Source: Pseudomonas sp. Leaf48 (lineage in GTDB: Bacteria > Pseudomonadota > Gammaproteobacteria > Pseudomonadales > Pseudomonadaceae). Taken from it: a DNA stretch of 64,000 nt. Numbering within the stretch: position 1 is the first letter of the stretch; each line of letters starts with the position of its first letter. The DNA lies in assembly GCF_001421885.1 (NCBI RefSeq), contig NZ_LMLH01000003.1, positions 213,122-277,121 on the forward strand, written 5' to 3'. The notes beneath the pieces were generated by a model that was given only the letters and a program-made list of their open reading frames with translations, searched no databases and had not been told where the DNA came from. The translations under genes and the position numbers were made by a program. Shown here in pieces: positions 1-8,582 of the stretch.

Positions 1-508
1 TGCCTTGGTAATTGGCGAGCCATACGAGGCAATGCGCCAGCGTTCCAGCGCAAGTATCGATTCAGCCATACCGGGCCACTCCTGGTTCAACATTCCCAAG
101 TCTGATGCCCGTCTTCGCTTCGCAGATCCCCAATTCGGCTTTGTGACACCTTTGGCCCGATTCTTTACCGTGAGTTTTACGGATGAGAAGGTGAGGAGTG
201 TCCGCATGTCCCCGCAAATCGAGCCACTACTACTCGACGACACCCTCAAGGTCATACTGGATCTGCAAGATCAGTGGCGTAAAGCCGGCTGGGTACCCAT
301 TCGGCTCAACGACTACCCATCGTTCGCCGATACGCCGCAATGGCGAGCTCAACTTCGCGATGTCAATAAAGTCGGTGCAGCCTATTGGCGAGCCGGCGAT
401 AAATATCAACTGATGCTGCTGGCTCACCGCTTCAAGGACAATAGACGTCCCACCGAGGAACGCTACCTCATCACACTGGGAATCCACCGATCTCGGGGTG
501 TGCAATGA
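1..508 (+). CDS. Hypothetical protein, 5'-truncated by the window edge
   Basis: The frame is open from the first base. The first visible codons (A-L-V-I-G-E-P) align with an internal stretch (A-L-L-I-G-E-P) of the next gene, so the real start lies upstream of the window. About 168 residues are visible. It is a clear paralogue of the next gene: shared blocks include RSSASID, KSDARLRF, SPQIEPLLLD, WVPIR, FADTP and PTEERYLI. I see no catalytic motif and cannot assign a family. The stop codon overlaps the ATG of the next gene (ATGA), so the two are translationally coupled. Tandem, diverged copies of a small protein with an N-terminal membrane anchor are common among immunity proteins, but no toxin is visible here. 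Confidence 0.75.
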   Translation, partial: ALVIGEPYEAMRQRSSASIDSAIPGHSWFNIPKSDARLRFADPQFGFVTPLARFFTVSFTDEKVRSVRMSPQIEPLLLDDTLKVILDLQDQWRKAGWVPIRLNDYPSFADTPQWRAQLRDVNKVGAAYWRAGDKYQLMLLAHRFKDNRRPTEERYLITLGIHRSRGVQ

Positions 509-1122
509 GTTTGGTACGCCGCCTGAACTGGCAGCATGGCGTTTTGGTACTGGCGGTCGTATCAGCCTTGGCGCTTTCAGCAATTGAGTTGCTATCCGAA
601 GAACCGGAAATCGCCCTGCTAATTGGCGAACCTTGGGAAAATATGCGCAAGCGCTCCAGCGCATCGATTGATCCAGCCATCGCCGGCCATTTTTGGGGAC
701 GTTTACCCAAGTCGGACGCTCGTCTTCGTTTCATCGATCCTCAATATGGGTTCATAACTCCGCTGGCACGCTACTTCACGGTTACGTTCAATCGTGACGG
801 GTCAATCAACGGTGTCAATATGTCCCCACAAATCGAACCTTTGCTGCTCGACGAAACCCTCAAGATCGTGCTGGATCTACAGAAGCAATGGCGCAACGCT
901 GGCTGGGTACCCATCCGCGTTGAGAAAGATCCACCATTCGCCGACACGCCAGAGTGGCGTTCCCGACTGCGTGACGTGAACAAGGGCGGCACCTCCTACT
1001 GGCATGCGGGCACCCAGTATCAAGTGATGCTGGTGGTCAATCGATTCAAGGATTACAGGCACCCCACCGAGGAGCGCTACCTCATCAAGCTGTCACTGGC
1101 CACGCCATGGACCAATCCTTGA
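505..1122 (+). CDS. Hypothetical protein with N-terminal membrane anchor, tandem paralogue of the preceding gene
   Basis: 205 residues. Residues about 10-28 form one hydrophobic segment after a basic start (MSLVRRLNW), which suggests an inner-membrane anchor or uncleaved signal with the rest in the periplasm. The soluble part is a diverged copy of the upstream gene over almost its full length, including the RSSASID, SPQIEPLLLDET, WVPIR and TEERYLIK blocks. It overlaps the upstream stop codon by 4 nt (ATGA). The function is unknown and I do not recognise a named family. The duplication and anchor would fit an immunity or lipoprotein-like role, which is inference only. Confidence 0.8.
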   Translation: MSLVRRLNWQHGVLVLAVVSALALSAIELLSEEPEIALLIGEPWENMRKRSSASIDPAIAGHFWGRLPKSDARLRFIDPQYGFITPLARYFTVTFNRDGSINGVNMSPQIEPLLLDETLKIVLDLQKQWRNAGWVPIRVEKDPPFADTPEWRSRLRDVNKGGTSYWHAGTQYQVMLVVNRFKDYRHPTEERYLIKLSLATPWTNP

Positions 1123-1228
1123 CCTGGCCCGCTGACGATAGATGTATCGTTGCCAGAGTTGCGATGCTCAACTGTAAATCAGCCTGCGCTGACGTCACGA
1201 TAGCGCCGAAAATCTTTTCAGCACGCAG

Positions 1229-1267
1229 AAAAGCAAATGCCCCGACACGTCGGGGCATCCGCTTTTT
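1229..1267 (-). terminator. Bidirectional intrinsic terminator
   Basis: A 10-bp GC-rich stem (atgccccgac ... gtcggggcat) is flanked by A-rich sequence on the left and a T-run on the right, so it can work in both directions. It lies between the convergent ends of the paralogue pair and ibpA. Confidence 0.8.
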
Positions 1268-1320
1268 CCGTAACAGGACGGGTTTTCACACAGCCTGTAA
1301 CGGCATTTTTCTACATCGAC

Positions 1321-1767
1321 TCAATGCTGCAAAGCCGGCTTCTGCACCCCATTGATCGGGATGCGCTTGGCTTTCGCCTCTTCCGGAATCACCCGCAGCA
1401 GGTCTATGCTCAGCAGACCGTTGCTCAAACCGGCGGCCTTGATTTCGATATGGTCCGCCAGACGGAAGGACAGTTTGAATGCACGCTGGGCGATGCCCTG
1501 GTGCAGGAAGGTCACGTCTTCGTTGGCGTCGCGCTTGCCACCACTGATGGTCAGCACGCCTTTCTCGACTTGCAGCTCCAGGTCTTCTTCCTGGAAGCCG
1601 GCCGCCGCTACGACGATGCGGTATTGGTCGTCGCCGTGTTTTTCCACGTTGTAAGGCGGGTAGGTGCTGCCTGGCTCATTGCGCAGGGCGGTTTCGAACA
1701 GGTCGTTGAAACGGTCGAAACCAACCGAGGAACGGAACAGTGGTGCCAGGGAAAATGCAGTAGTCAT
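1321..1767 (-). CDS. ibpA: Small heat shock protein (Hsp20/IbpA family)
   Basis: 148 residues, the usual length for IbpA. It is an ATP-independent holdase that binds unfolding proteins and passes them to DnaK/ClpB. Residues 1-35 form the short N-terminal arm; residues about 36-125 are the alpha-crystallin domain with the A-A-G-F and G-V-L-T-I-S-G motifs. The C-terminal extension carries an I-P-I tripeptide (residues 138-140), the I-x-I motif that drives oligomer assembly. It is a single-gene unit with its own heat-shock promoter and RNA thermometer upstream and a terminator downstream. The assignment is firm; whether to call it ibpA or hsp20 is only nomenclature. Confidence 0.96.
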   Translation of the reverse strand: MTTAFSLAPLFRSSVGFDRFNDLFETALRNEPGSTYPPYNVEKHGDDQYRIVVAAAGFQEEDLELQVEKGVLTISGGKRDANEDVTFLHQGIAQRAFKLSFRLADHIEIKAAGLSNGLLSIDLLRVIPEEAKAKRIPINGVQKPALQH

Positions 1768-1835
1768 GAATCAAATCTCCTGAAAACAATCAGCAAGGTT
1801 TTTTGTCTCCGCGACCCGAATTCGGCATCGCGTAC
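1768..1835 (-). promoter_or_regulatory. ROSE-like RNA thermometer in the ibpA 5' UTR
   Basis: Just before the ibpA ATG the transcript reads CUUGCUGAUUG...CAGGAGAUUUG. The UUGCU box can pair with the AGGAG Shine-Dalgarno, the defining feature of ROSE thermometers upstream of small heat-shock genes. A further hairpin (CCGAAUUCGG core) lies upstream. At low temperature the ribosome site would be masked; heat melts it. The exact fold was not computed. Confidence 0.75.
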
Positions 1836-1840
1836 CCCTT

Positions 1841-1868
1841 AGATAGGGACCGCTGATTGCATTTCAAG
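1841..1868 (-). promoter_or_regulatory. Sigma-32 heat-shock promoter of ibpA
   Basis: On the minus strand CTTGAAA (-35, bases 1862-1868) is followed after 13 nt by CCCTATCT (-10, bases 1841-1848), close to the sigma-32 consensus CTTGAAA / CCCCATNT. It would give a leader of about 65 nt containing the ROSE-like element. Confidence 0.85.
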
Positions 1869-1888
1869 AGTTTTTTTGCAGATTTTTT

Positions 1889-2848
1889 TCAGGCTGCTTC
1901 AGCGACCGGCAGACCCAATAAACGTGAGACCTGATCGAGTTCAGTCTCGCGACGCAGGAGGGAAAACAGCTCCACCGCCTCAGGGTAATTGCGGGTCAGC
2001 ATGGCCAGCCACTGCTTCAGGCGACCCGGCGATTGCCGAGCGGTCATCTGCGCCTTGGCTTGCAGCCAGAAATCCTGGATCAGCGGCAGCAGCTCGGCCC
2101 AGGTCATCTCGACCACTTCTTCGCCGGCCCGTGCCGCGGCGATTTGCCGGGCCAGGTCGGGACGAGAAACCAGGCCGCGACCGAGCATGATGTCCTCCAC
2201 GCCACTGATCTCGCGGCAACGGCGCCAATCGTCGACGCTCCAGATATCACCGTTGGCGAACACCGGCACCTTGACCACATCCTGCACCCGCGGAATCCAT
2301 TCCCAGTGGGCCGGCGGCTTGTAGCCGTCCACCTTGGTCCGCGCATGCACTACGATGTGCTCCGCCCCGCCCTCGGCCAAAGCCGTGGCGCACACCAGCG
2401 AACCGTCCGGGCTGTCGAAACCCAGGCGCATCTTGGCGGTGACCGGAATGTGCGCAGGCACGGCGCGACGGACGTGCTCGACGATCTGGTTCAGCAGTTC
2501 AGGCTCTTTGAGCAGTACTGCGCCACCACGGGATTTGTTCACGGTCTTGGCCGGGCAGCCGAAGTTCAGGTCGATGACCTCGGAACCCAGCTCGCAGGCG
2601 AGCGCGGCGTTTTCCGCCAGGCACACAGGATCCGAACCCAATAGCTGCACGCGCAGCGGCACGCCGGACGCGGTGCGGGCGCCGTTGAGCAGTTCGGGGC
2701 CGAACTTGTGGAAATAGGCCGGCGTGAGCAACTGATCGTTGACCCGGATGAACTCGGTCACACACCAGTCAATGCCGCCCACCCGGGTCAGCACGTCGCG
2801 CAGGATGTCGTCGACCAACCCCTCCATGGGCGCCAAAGCAATTTGCAT
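1889..2848 (-). CDS. dusC: tRNA-dihydrouridine(16) synthase DusC
   Basis: 319 residues from the chosen ATG ([13 protein letters not shown]). FMN-dependent reduction of uridine in the tRNA D-loop; the DusC subfamily targets U16. Visible family marks are the FMN-binding N-terminus ALAPMEG, the [19 protein letters not shown] block with the catalytic Cys in FGCP, AKMRLG, the HARTK motif and ANGDIW. A TTG 15 nt upstream would add five residues, but the ATG gives the typical start. It lies alone on the minus strand with an REPIN upstream, so it is probably monocistronic. Confidence 0.93.
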   Translation of the reverse strand: MQIALAPMEGLVDDILRDVLTRVGGIDWCVTEFIRVNDQLLTPAYFHKFGPELLNGARTASGVPLRVQLLGSDPVCLAENAALACELGSEVIDLNFGCPAKTVNKSRGGAVLLKEPELLNQIVEHVRRAVPAHIPVTAKMRLGFDSPDGSLVCATALAEGGAEHIVVHARTKVDGYKPPAHWEWIPRVQDVVKVPVFANGDIWSVDDWRRCREISGVEDIMLGRGLVSRPDLARQIAAARAGEEVVEMTWAELLPLIQDFWLQAKAQMTARQSPGRLKQWLAMLTRNYPEAVELFSLLRRETELDQVSRLLGLPVAEAA

Positions 2849-2927
2849 GAAAAACACACTCAACGAAAAACGTGCGGCAGTTTACTGGATTACGCGAAAA
2901 ATCTGCAGAACATCGCAGATTCATCAA

Positions 2928-3017
2928 TGTGGGAGCGGGCTTGCTCGCGAAGGCGGTGTGTCATTGAGCAGTGATACAGGCTGACCCACCGCTTTGGCGA
3001 GCAAGCCCGCTCCCACA
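2928..3017. repeat. REPIN (inverted REP pair)
   Basis: Two REP elements face each other: tgtgggagcgggcttgctcgcg and its inverted partner near gcgagcaagcccgctcccaca, with a loop of about 45 nt. It fills the gap between dusC and the thioesterase gene. It is the standard non-autonomous repeat of Pseudomonas intergenic regions. Confidence 0.9.
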
Positions 3018-3021
3018 TTAG

Positions 3022-3465
3022 TTACACCAATGCCTGCTGCTGAACCGCCGGGCCGTAGCCTTCAATGAACTCAGCCGGCATACGCTTGGGCTTGCCGCTG
3101 GACAGCTCGATGCAGACGAAAGTGGTCTGCGCACGCAGCAACGTCGAATTGTCGCTGGGGCGAATCAACTGGAAGTGCCGGGTCATTTTCAGGCGCTGAT
3201 CCCAATCGACGATCCAGGTCGCCAACTGCAACTCATCGCCTTCATAGGCGGCCGCCAGGTAATCGATCTCGTGCCGCACCACTGCCATCGCCCGATCCAG
3301 GCGACGATATTCGACCAGATCCAGGCCCAGACGCTGAGAGTGACGCCAGGCGCAGCGTTCGAGCCAGGTCACGTACACCGCGTTGTTTGCGTGGCCAAGC
3401 CCGTCGATGTCCTCGGCGCCCACCTGCAGATCAATGACAAATGGTGTTTCCCGATCCCAGCCCAT
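3022..3465 (-). CDS. Acyl-CoA thioesterase, hot-dog fold (YbgC/FadM-like)
   Basis: 147 residues, one hot-dog domain. The active-site region D-I-D-G-L-G-H-A-N-N-A-V-Y (about residues 18-30) matches the 4-hydroxybenzoyl-CoA thioesterase pattern DxxGHxNNxxY, with the catalytic Asp near 20. It hydrolyses acyl-CoA thioesters; the substrate cannot be read from sequence. GGGAG precedes the ATG at good spacing. It lies 48 nt downstream of the alpha/beta hydrolase stop codon and may be co-transcribed with it and the TetR gene. Confidence 0.88.
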   Translation of the reverse strand: MGWDRETPFVIDLQVGAEDIDGLGHANNAVYVTWLERCAWRHSQRLGLDLVEYRRLDRAMAVVRHEIDYLAAAYEGDELQLATWIVDWDQRLKMTRHFQLIRPSDNSTLLRAQTTFVCIELSSGKPKRMPAEFIEGYGPAVQQQALV

Positions 3466-3513
3466 GCCCCACTCCCGGTCAGATAATTTCCACCGGCGCA
3501 GTGTAACGGATGC

Positions 3514-4347
3514 TCAGGCCGATTGGCGTGATTGCAGGCTGCGTCCGGCCAGCAGTGATAACACGCCATCAATTACCCGAGGGTCGGCCAGTACGCGCTG
3601 ATGACCACCCTCTTGCAGGCGCAGTAAACGGCTGTCGAACCAGGCTTCGTGGATCAGTTGCGACTCCTTGACCGGTACAAGGCAGTCATCTTCGGCATGG
3701 ACGATCAGGCCAGGCATGTCGAGTTGATAGTGCGCGACATCCAGCATCGCAGCGCGCATGCCGACGTCTTGCTCGACCTGGCGAATGAACGCCGAACGGG
3801 CCTTGGGCGGCAGCCGCACGTAGCGTGCAAAGCCGCGCAATACGCCAAGGATGCGTGCCGGGGCGGCAATGGTCACCAGGGTTTCGGTACGCAAGCCCAA
3901 CTGCACCGCGAGCATTGCACTGGCACCACCCATGGAATGGCCGATGACCGCTTGCAGCGGTGGCAATTCGGCGGCGGCCTCGAGCATGGCGCGGGCGAAC
4001 AGCATGACATTGGCTTCACTACCGGGTGAACGACCGTGTGCGGGGCCGTCCAGGGCCACCACCGAGTAACCGGCATCGACCAGCGCCGTGATCAGGCTGG
4101 CGAACTGGGTTGGCCGCCCTTCCCAGCCATGCATCAGCAGTACTGCCGGGCCTTGCCCCCAGCGCAACACCGAGAGGCCGAAACGCAAGGTGATGCGCTC
4201 GGACTTCGCCAGCAGCGGCAGCTCCCAGTCCCGGGGTGGCAGGTCCCGCGGGGTCATGAAGGCCAGGCGCATTTTTCTTGCAACCAGCTTCGGTGCGAAC
4301 CAGCCCAAGGTACCATTAACGCCACGAACCCACTTCAACGTGCTCAT
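3514..4347 (-). CDS. Alpha/beta hydrolase
   Basis: 277 residues, no signal peptide, cytoplasmic. The nucleophile elbow is G-H-S-M-G-G (about residue 137), the oxyanion strand is L-L-M-H-G-W-E-G, and V-A-L-D-G-P-A-H-G-R-S follows. A later D-D (HAEDDCLVP) and the C-terminal G-G-H-Q-R probably supply the acid and His of the triad. A lipase/esterase or haloperoxidase-like fold is sure; the substrate is unknown. The TetR gene starts the operon 29 nt upstream, so that regulator probably controls it. Confidence 0.88.
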   Translation of the reverse strand: MSTLKWVRGVNGTLGWFAPKLVARKMRLAFMTPRDLPPRDWELPLLAKSERITLRFGLSVLRWGQGPAVLLMHGWEGRPTQFASLITALVDAGYSVVALDGPAHGRSPGSEANVMLFARAMLEAAAELPPLQAVIGHSMGGASAMLAVQLGLRTETLVTIAAPARILGVLRGFARYVRLPPKARSAFIRQVEQDVGMRAAMLDVAHYQLDMPGLIVHAEDDCLVPVKESQLIHEAWFDSRLLRLQEGGHQRVLADPRVIDGVLSLLAGRSLQSRQSA

Positions 4348-4376
4348 CGCATTCTCCCCAGGCCGCAGCCTTCAGG

Positions 4377-4916
4377 TCAACGCACAGCCGACTTGGCGGC
4401 GCGCAGTAAACGATCGGACAACTCACCCGGCCCCAGCGCGCGCGCCAGGGACAGGCCGCCGACCATCAAGGCCATATCGGCCAGAGCTTTGTCGGTTTCT
4501 TCGGGGCTGGCCGCCAACTGCGCGATCATCAGCTCCAGGTGTTCATTCAGGGCCGCCCGAAATTCGTCCGGCAGGCGCCCCAGTTCGCCGACCGAAGCCG
4601 GGATCGGGCACGCCGATTCGGAGGAGTCACGGTGCTTGCGTGACAGGTAGAACGCAGCCACCAGTGCCCGGCGCTCTTCGCCGGTCAATTGGGCGTCCAT
4701 GTCGGCAATCAGGTCGCGACGGTGACCGAGCAGCTGCTTGAACGCTTCCAGCATCATCGCGTCCTTGCTTTCGAAGTGCGCGTAGAAGCCGCCGACCGTC
4801 AGGCCCGCCGCGCCCATCACTTCACCCACGCTTGGCTCAGCCGGCCCACGCTGGATTAGCGCCGAGCTGGCCGCCTTGAGGATACGTTCGCGGGTTTGAG
4901 CTTTTTTATCGTTCAT
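4377..4916 (-). CDS. TetR/AcrR-family transcriptional regulator
   Basis: 179 residues. Residues 1-55 are a TetR-type DNA-binding domain (RERILKAASSALIQRG...SVGEVMGAAGLTVGGFYAHFESKDAMM). The rest is a helical ligand-binding domain typical of the family. It has a strong RBS (GGAGG) and is the first gene of an apparent operon with the alpha/beta hydrolase. The AT-rich imperfect inverted repeat just upstream could be its own operator. The ligand is unknown. Confidence 0.92.
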   Translation of the reverse strand: MNDKKAQTRERILKAASSALIQRGPAEPSVGEVMGAAGLTVGGFYAHFESKDAMMLEAFKQLLGHRRDLIADMDAQLTGEERRALVAAFYLSRKHRDSSESACPIPASVGELGRLPDEFRAALNEHLELMIAQLAASPEETDKALADMALMVGGLSLARALGPGELSDRLLRAAKSAVR

Positions 4917-4938
4917 CGATGCCTCCGAATATTACGAC

Positions 4939-4968
4939 TAGAATATTATTCTCATAATAATTTTCTGC
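4939..4968. promoter_or_regulatory. Candidate TetR autoregulatory operator
   Basis: An AT-rich imperfect inverted repeat (AGAATATTAT / ATAATAATTTTCT) lies 20-50 bp upstream of the TetR start codon, where an autoregulatory operator would be expected. The two arms differ by a 3-base insertion, so this is only a candidate. Confidence 0.4.
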
Positions 4969-5043
4969 AAGCCGTAGATGTGACCGCTGGTCTGAAGAAC
5001 AGTTTGATAAGAAATGGGGGATTTGGCCAAACGCCAGACAAAC

Positions 5044-5080
5044 AAAAGGGCCATTCAATAATTGAATGACCCTTATAAAA
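5044..5080 (-). terminator. Intrinsic terminator after the tRNA cluster
   Basis: The stem gggtcattcaat / attgaatggccc is followed on the minus strand by a T-run, 20 nt beyond the last tRNA. Confidence 0.85.
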
Positions 5081-5100
5081 TCCCGCAGAGCGGGTAATCG

Positions 5101-5176
5101 TGGCGTCCCCTAGGGGACTCGAACCCCTGTTACCGCCGTGAAAGGGCGGTGTCCTAGGCCACTAGACGAAGGGGAC
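5101..5176 (-). tRNA. tRNA-Glu (UUC)
   Basis: 76 nt including encoded CCA. GTCCCCTT acceptor arm, GGTTCGAGTCC T-loop and anticodon loop CTTTCAC reading TTC. It is the last of four tRNAs transcribed on the minus strand. The sequence matches the second Glu copy throughout. Confidence 0.97.
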
Positions 5177-5257
5177 ACAAACCCTTCTATACAACTGATC
5201 AGTGCTGAGAGCTGATCGATTCAAGGCCGGTGTGGCCAGACCTTGAACTTGTAAAAT

Positions 5258-5333
5258 TGGTGGAGCTAAGCGGGATCGAACCGCTGACCTCCTGCATGCC
5301 ATGCAGGCGCTCTCCCAGCTGAGCTATAGCCCC
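5258..5333 (-). tRNA. tRNA-Ala (GGC)
   Basis: 76 nt including CCA. GGGGCTATAGCTCAGCTGGGAG start and anticodon loop ATGGCAT, giving GGC. It differs from the other Ala copy at a few base pairs of the anticodon and T stems, with compensating changes (cctgc/gcagg here, cttgc/gcaag in the other). Confidence 0.97.
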
Positions 5334-5386
5334 GGATTTTTCGCCTCGCGGCGGAGCGACATCTTGCAACATCGCTTCTGTAAAAC

Positions 5387-5462
5387 TGGCGTCCCCTAGG
5401 GGACTCGAACCCCTGTTACCGCCGTGAAAGGGCGGTGTCCTAGGCCACTAGACGAAGGGGAC
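5387..5462 (-). tRNA. tRNA-Glu (UUC), second copy
   Basis: 76 nt, the same sequence as the Glu tRNA 286 bp away. The spacers after both copies are also near-identical (aacccttctatacaactgatca), showing that an Ala-Glu unit of about 285 bp was duplicated in tandem. Confidence 0.97.
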
Positions 5463-5541
5463 GCAAACCCTTCTATACAACTGATCAACGCTGAGTGTTG
5501 ATCGCTTCAAGGCCGGGGTGGCCAGACCTTGAAGTGTAAAT

Positions 5542-5617
<76 letters not shown>

Positions 5618-5650
5618 TCATCGTTGATGTCATCGCTGAGGACGGGGCGA

Positions 5651-5710
5651 ATCTTAAGGGCGTATCGAAGGCCTGTCAAACTTATTTTGCAAAAAATTTA
5701 AAATTTTTTG
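5651..5710 (-). promoter_or_regulatory. Strong stable-RNA promoter with UP-like element
   Basis: On the minus strand TTGACA (bases 5674-5679) and TAAGAT (5651-5656) are separated by 17 nt and preceded by an A/T tract (5681-5710) resembling an UP element. A GC-rich stretch follows the -10, as in stringently controlled tRNA promoters. It drives the four-tRNA transcript. Confidence 0.88.
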
Positions 5711-5820
5711 CCGACATAACAATCACTTACCGCCCTCCCCCCGAAAATTCGGGGGTCTGAGGGCCACCGCGCGCACCACGACGGGGGCACACAATGGCCA
5801 TCAGCCCTTCACCAAGCGTG

Positions 5821-7302
5821 TCAGGCAATAGCACCCAACAGCTTTTCCCACTCTTTGTTTTCTTTCTTCGAAACGCCGCCCAGCAGGTCGAGCGCCTGAC
5901 GCAAGCGGAAACGGGTCAGGTCCGGACCGAGGATCTCCATCGCGTCCAGCACCGATACCGAGCTGGCCTGCCCCGTGATCGCGGCGAACATCAGCGGCAT
6001 GGCATCACGCAGCTTCAGCTCCAGGGATTCGACCACCGTCTGGATGGTTGCGGTAATGCTGTCCTTCTCCCACTGGCGCAGGCTTTCCAGCTTCCACAGG
6101 ATCAACTGCATCAACTGACGGACCTGATCGCCCGAGAGCTTCTTCGATTCGAACAGCTTCGCATCCGGATTCACGCCACCGGCAAAGAAGAACCCGGCCA
6201 GCGGTGCAACCTGGCTGAAGGTTTCAACCCGGCCTTGCACGTGCGGCGCGATCTTCATCATGTACTCGGAGTTGAGCGCCCACTTCTGCACACGCGCGGC
6301 GAATTCTTCCACCGGCAGGTCACGCAGCCATTGGCCATTGAGCCACGACAGCTTTTCGATGTCGAAAATCGGCCCGCCGAGGGACACGCGCTTGAGGTCG
6401 AAGTTGTCGACCATTTCCTGCAGGGAGAACTTTTCACGCTCGTCCGGCATCGACCAGCCCATGCGCCCCAGGTAGTTGAGCATCGCTTCCGGCATGAAGC
6501 CCATGCGCTCGTAGAAGGTCACCGAGGTCGGGTTCTTGCGCTTGGACAGCTTGCTCTTGTCCGGGTTACGCAGCAGCGGCATGTAGCACAGCTCCGGTTG
6601 TTCCCAGCCGAAGTACTCGTAAAGCAGGATCAATTTAGGCGCCGACGGCAGCCATTCCTCGCCACGCAACACGTGAGTGATGCCCATCAGGTGGTCATCG
6701 ACCACGTTGGCCAGGAAGTAGGTCGGCAGGCCGTCGGTCTTCATCAGGACCTGCATGTCCATGCGATCCCACGGGATTTCAACGTCGCCACGCAACATGT
6801 CCGGCACCACGCAGACACCTTCGCTCGGCACTTTCATGCGGATCACGTGGGGCTCGCCGGCCGCCAGGCGACGGGCCACTTCCTCCTTGGACAACAGCAG
6901 CGCGCGGCCGTCGTATCGCGGAGTTTCGCCACGTGCCTGCTGCTCGGCACGCATCTGGTCCAGCTCTTCAGCGGTGCAGAAGCACGGGAAAGCGTGGCCC
7001 ATGTCGACCAGTTGCTGGCAGTACTTCTGGTAGATATCGCCGCGTTCGCTCTGGCGATAGGGACCGTGCGGGCCACCCACATCCGGGCCTTCGCTCCAGT
7101 CGATGCCCAGCCAGCGCAAGGCGTCGAAAATCTGCTGCTCGGACTCGCGAGTCGAACGCACTTGGTCGGTGTCTTCGATCCGCAGGATGAACTCACCGCC
7201 ATGCTGCTTGGCAAAGCAGTAGTTGAACAATGCGATGTAAGCGGTACCTACGTGGGGATCCCCGGTAGGCGATGGCGCGATGCGAGTGCGGACGGTGGTC
7301 AT
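5821..7302 (-). CDS. gltX: Glutamyl-tRNA synthetase
   Basis: 493 residues from the ATG giving [19 protein letters not shown]; an upstream in-frame TTG would add four residues but is unlikely. Charges tRNA-Glu with glutamate (class I synthetase, ATP-dependent). The HIGH-like motif is [10 protein letters not shown] (residues 10-19) and the KMSKS equivalent is DKSKLSKRK (about 245-253). The Cys-rich insertion (CFCTAEE) is visible near residue 100. The C-terminal helical anticodon-binding domain is complete. It is encoded just upstream of two copies of its own substrate tRNA, on the same strand but with a separate tRNA promoter. Confidence 0.97.
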   Translation of the reverse strand: MTTVRTRIAPSPTGDPHVGTAYIALFNYCFAKQHGGEFILRIEDTDQVRSTRESEQQIFDALRWLGIDWSEGPDVGGPHGPYRQSERGDIYQKYCQQLVDMGHAFPCFCTAEELDQMRAEQQARGETPRYDGRALLLSKEEVARRLAAGEPHVIRMKVPSEGVCVVPDMLRGDVEIPWDRMDMQVLMKTDGLPTYFLANVVDDHLMGITHVLRGEEWLPSAPKLILLYEYFGWEQPELCYMPLLRNPDKSKLSKRKNPTSVTFYERMGFMPEAMLNYLGRMGWSMPDEREKFSLQEMVDNFDLKRVSLGGPIFDIEKLSWLNGQWLRDLPVEEFAARVQKWALNSEYMMKIAPHVQGRVETFSQVAPLAGFFFAGGVNPDAKLFESKKLSGDQVRQLMQLILWKLESLRQWEKDSITATIQTVVESLELKLRDAMPLMFAAITGQASSVSVLDAMEILGPDLTRFRLRQALDLLGGVSKKENKEWEKLLGAIA

Positions 7303-7532
7303 GGCATGTCTCAAAAAGAATAAAAGCGAATATCCAACAAGAGGCGAATGGTAACAGGCGACACCCGCCCGGCTCCAGTGAACAGGGCATTTAAGCCAAG
7401 GTTGCGGGTGTTACATGCGTATTACGCAGTGAATGAGCAAATATCAGCCACCGGCATTTACCGCTGATCGGCTGTATGCCAGATTGGCCTGCTGATATAT
7501 TCCCTTACATTTTAATGACTACAGTTTGCCCC

Positions 7533-8582
7533 ATGCCTGCCCAACTCAAGCGTCGCCTGTACACCTTCCTCCTGATTGTCCTGCTGATTGCCGGCGGTCT
7601 GTTCGCCCACTGGTTCTTGAAGGGGCGCTTTTACGAAAGCACCGACAACGCCTATGTCCAGGGCGAAATCACCCGCGTATCGAGCCAGTTGTCCGCCCGC
7701 ATCGACCAGGTGCTGGTGCACGACAACCAGCACGTCGAGAAAGGCCAGCTGTTGATCAAACTCGAAGGCGATGACTTCCGTCTCGCCGTCGATCGCGCCA
7801 ACGCTGCCCTCGCCACCCGTCAGGCCGAGCGCCTGCAAGCCCAGAGCAAACTGACCCAACAGGCCAGCCTGATTGCCGCCAGCGAAGCACAGGTCGCCTC
7901 CAGCCAGGCGAGCCTGGGCCGTTCGCAGATCGATCTGATTCGCGCCGAGACCCTGCGCAAACCCGGTTACGTCTCCGAAGAGCGGGTGACCACCCTCTCC
8001 GCCGACAACCACATCGCCCGCTCGCAAGTGGCCAAGGCCCAGGCCGATGCGCAGAGTCAGCGCCAGCAGATCAACGCTTTAAGCGCCGAAATTAAACGCC
8101 TCGATGCGCAGATCGCCAACGCCAGTACCGATCTGGCCCAGGCCGAACTGAACCTGACCCGCAGTGAAATCCACGCGCCTATCAGCGGCCTGATCGGCCA
8201 GCGCGCCGCGCGCAACGGTCAAGTGGTGCAAGCCGGCGCCTACCTGATGTCGATCGTCCCGGATGAAGACATCTGGATTCAGGCCAACTTCAAGGAAACC
8301 CAGATCGGGCACATGCAGCCCGGGCAGAAGGCCGAACTGACCTTCGATGCCTACAGCGACACGCCAATCGACGCGCGGGTCGACAGCCTGTTCGCCGCCT
8401 CGGGCGCGCAGTTCAGCCTGTTGCCGCCGGACAATGCCACCGGCAACTTCACCAAGGTCGTACAACGGATCCCGGTCAAACTGACCTTCGCCGCGGACAA
8501 CCCGCTGCGCGGCAAGATTCGTCCGGGCATGTCGGTCACCGCTACTGTGAATATCAAAGACGCCCCAGAAGATGGCCGGTGA
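7533..8582 (+). CDS. HlyD/EmrA-family efflux pump membrane-fusion protein
   Basis: 349 residues from the chosen ATG (MPAQLKRRLYTF). No start here has a clear RBS; upstream ATGs at 7515 and 7476 would add up to 19 residues. One N-terminal transmembrane segment (residues about 8-26) is followed by a biotinyl-lipoyl half-motif (YVQGEITRVSSQLSARI), a long coiled coil rich in A, Q and R (about 80-200), the second lipoyl half (LTRSEIHAPISGLIGQRAARNGQVV) and a beta-barrel domain. The stop overlaps the start of the DHA2 transporter by 11 nt, so the pair forms an EmrAB-type pump that exports drugs or metabolites across both membranes with an outer-membrane channel encoded elsewhere. Confidence 0.92.
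   Translation: MPAQLKRRLYTFLLIVLLIAGGLFAHWFLKGRFYESTDNAYVQGEITRVSSQLSARIDQVLVHDNQHVEKGQLLIKLEGDDFRLAVDRANAALATRQAERLQAQSKLTQQASLIAASEAQVASSQASLGRSQIDLIRAETLRKPGYVSEERVTTLSADNHIARSQVAKAQADAQSQRQQINALSAEIKRLDAQIANASTDLAQAELNLTRSEIHAPISGLIGQRAARNGQVVQAGAYLMSIVPDEDIWIQANFKETQIGHMQPGQKAELTFDAYSDTPIDARVDSLFAASGAQFSLLPPDNATGNFTKVVQRIPVKLTFAADNPLRGKIRPGMSVTATVNIKDAPEDGR

Noticed and set aside
5736..5756. Hairpin after gltX as a terminator
   Set aside because: The stem of C and G runs is good, but no T-run follows on the minus strand, so termination there is doubtful.
5794..7323. Open frame of 509 codons on the plus strand opposite gltX
   Set aside because: It mirrors gltX and is rich in H, Q, R and L in the way of antisense frames of high-GC genes. 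gltX is certain.
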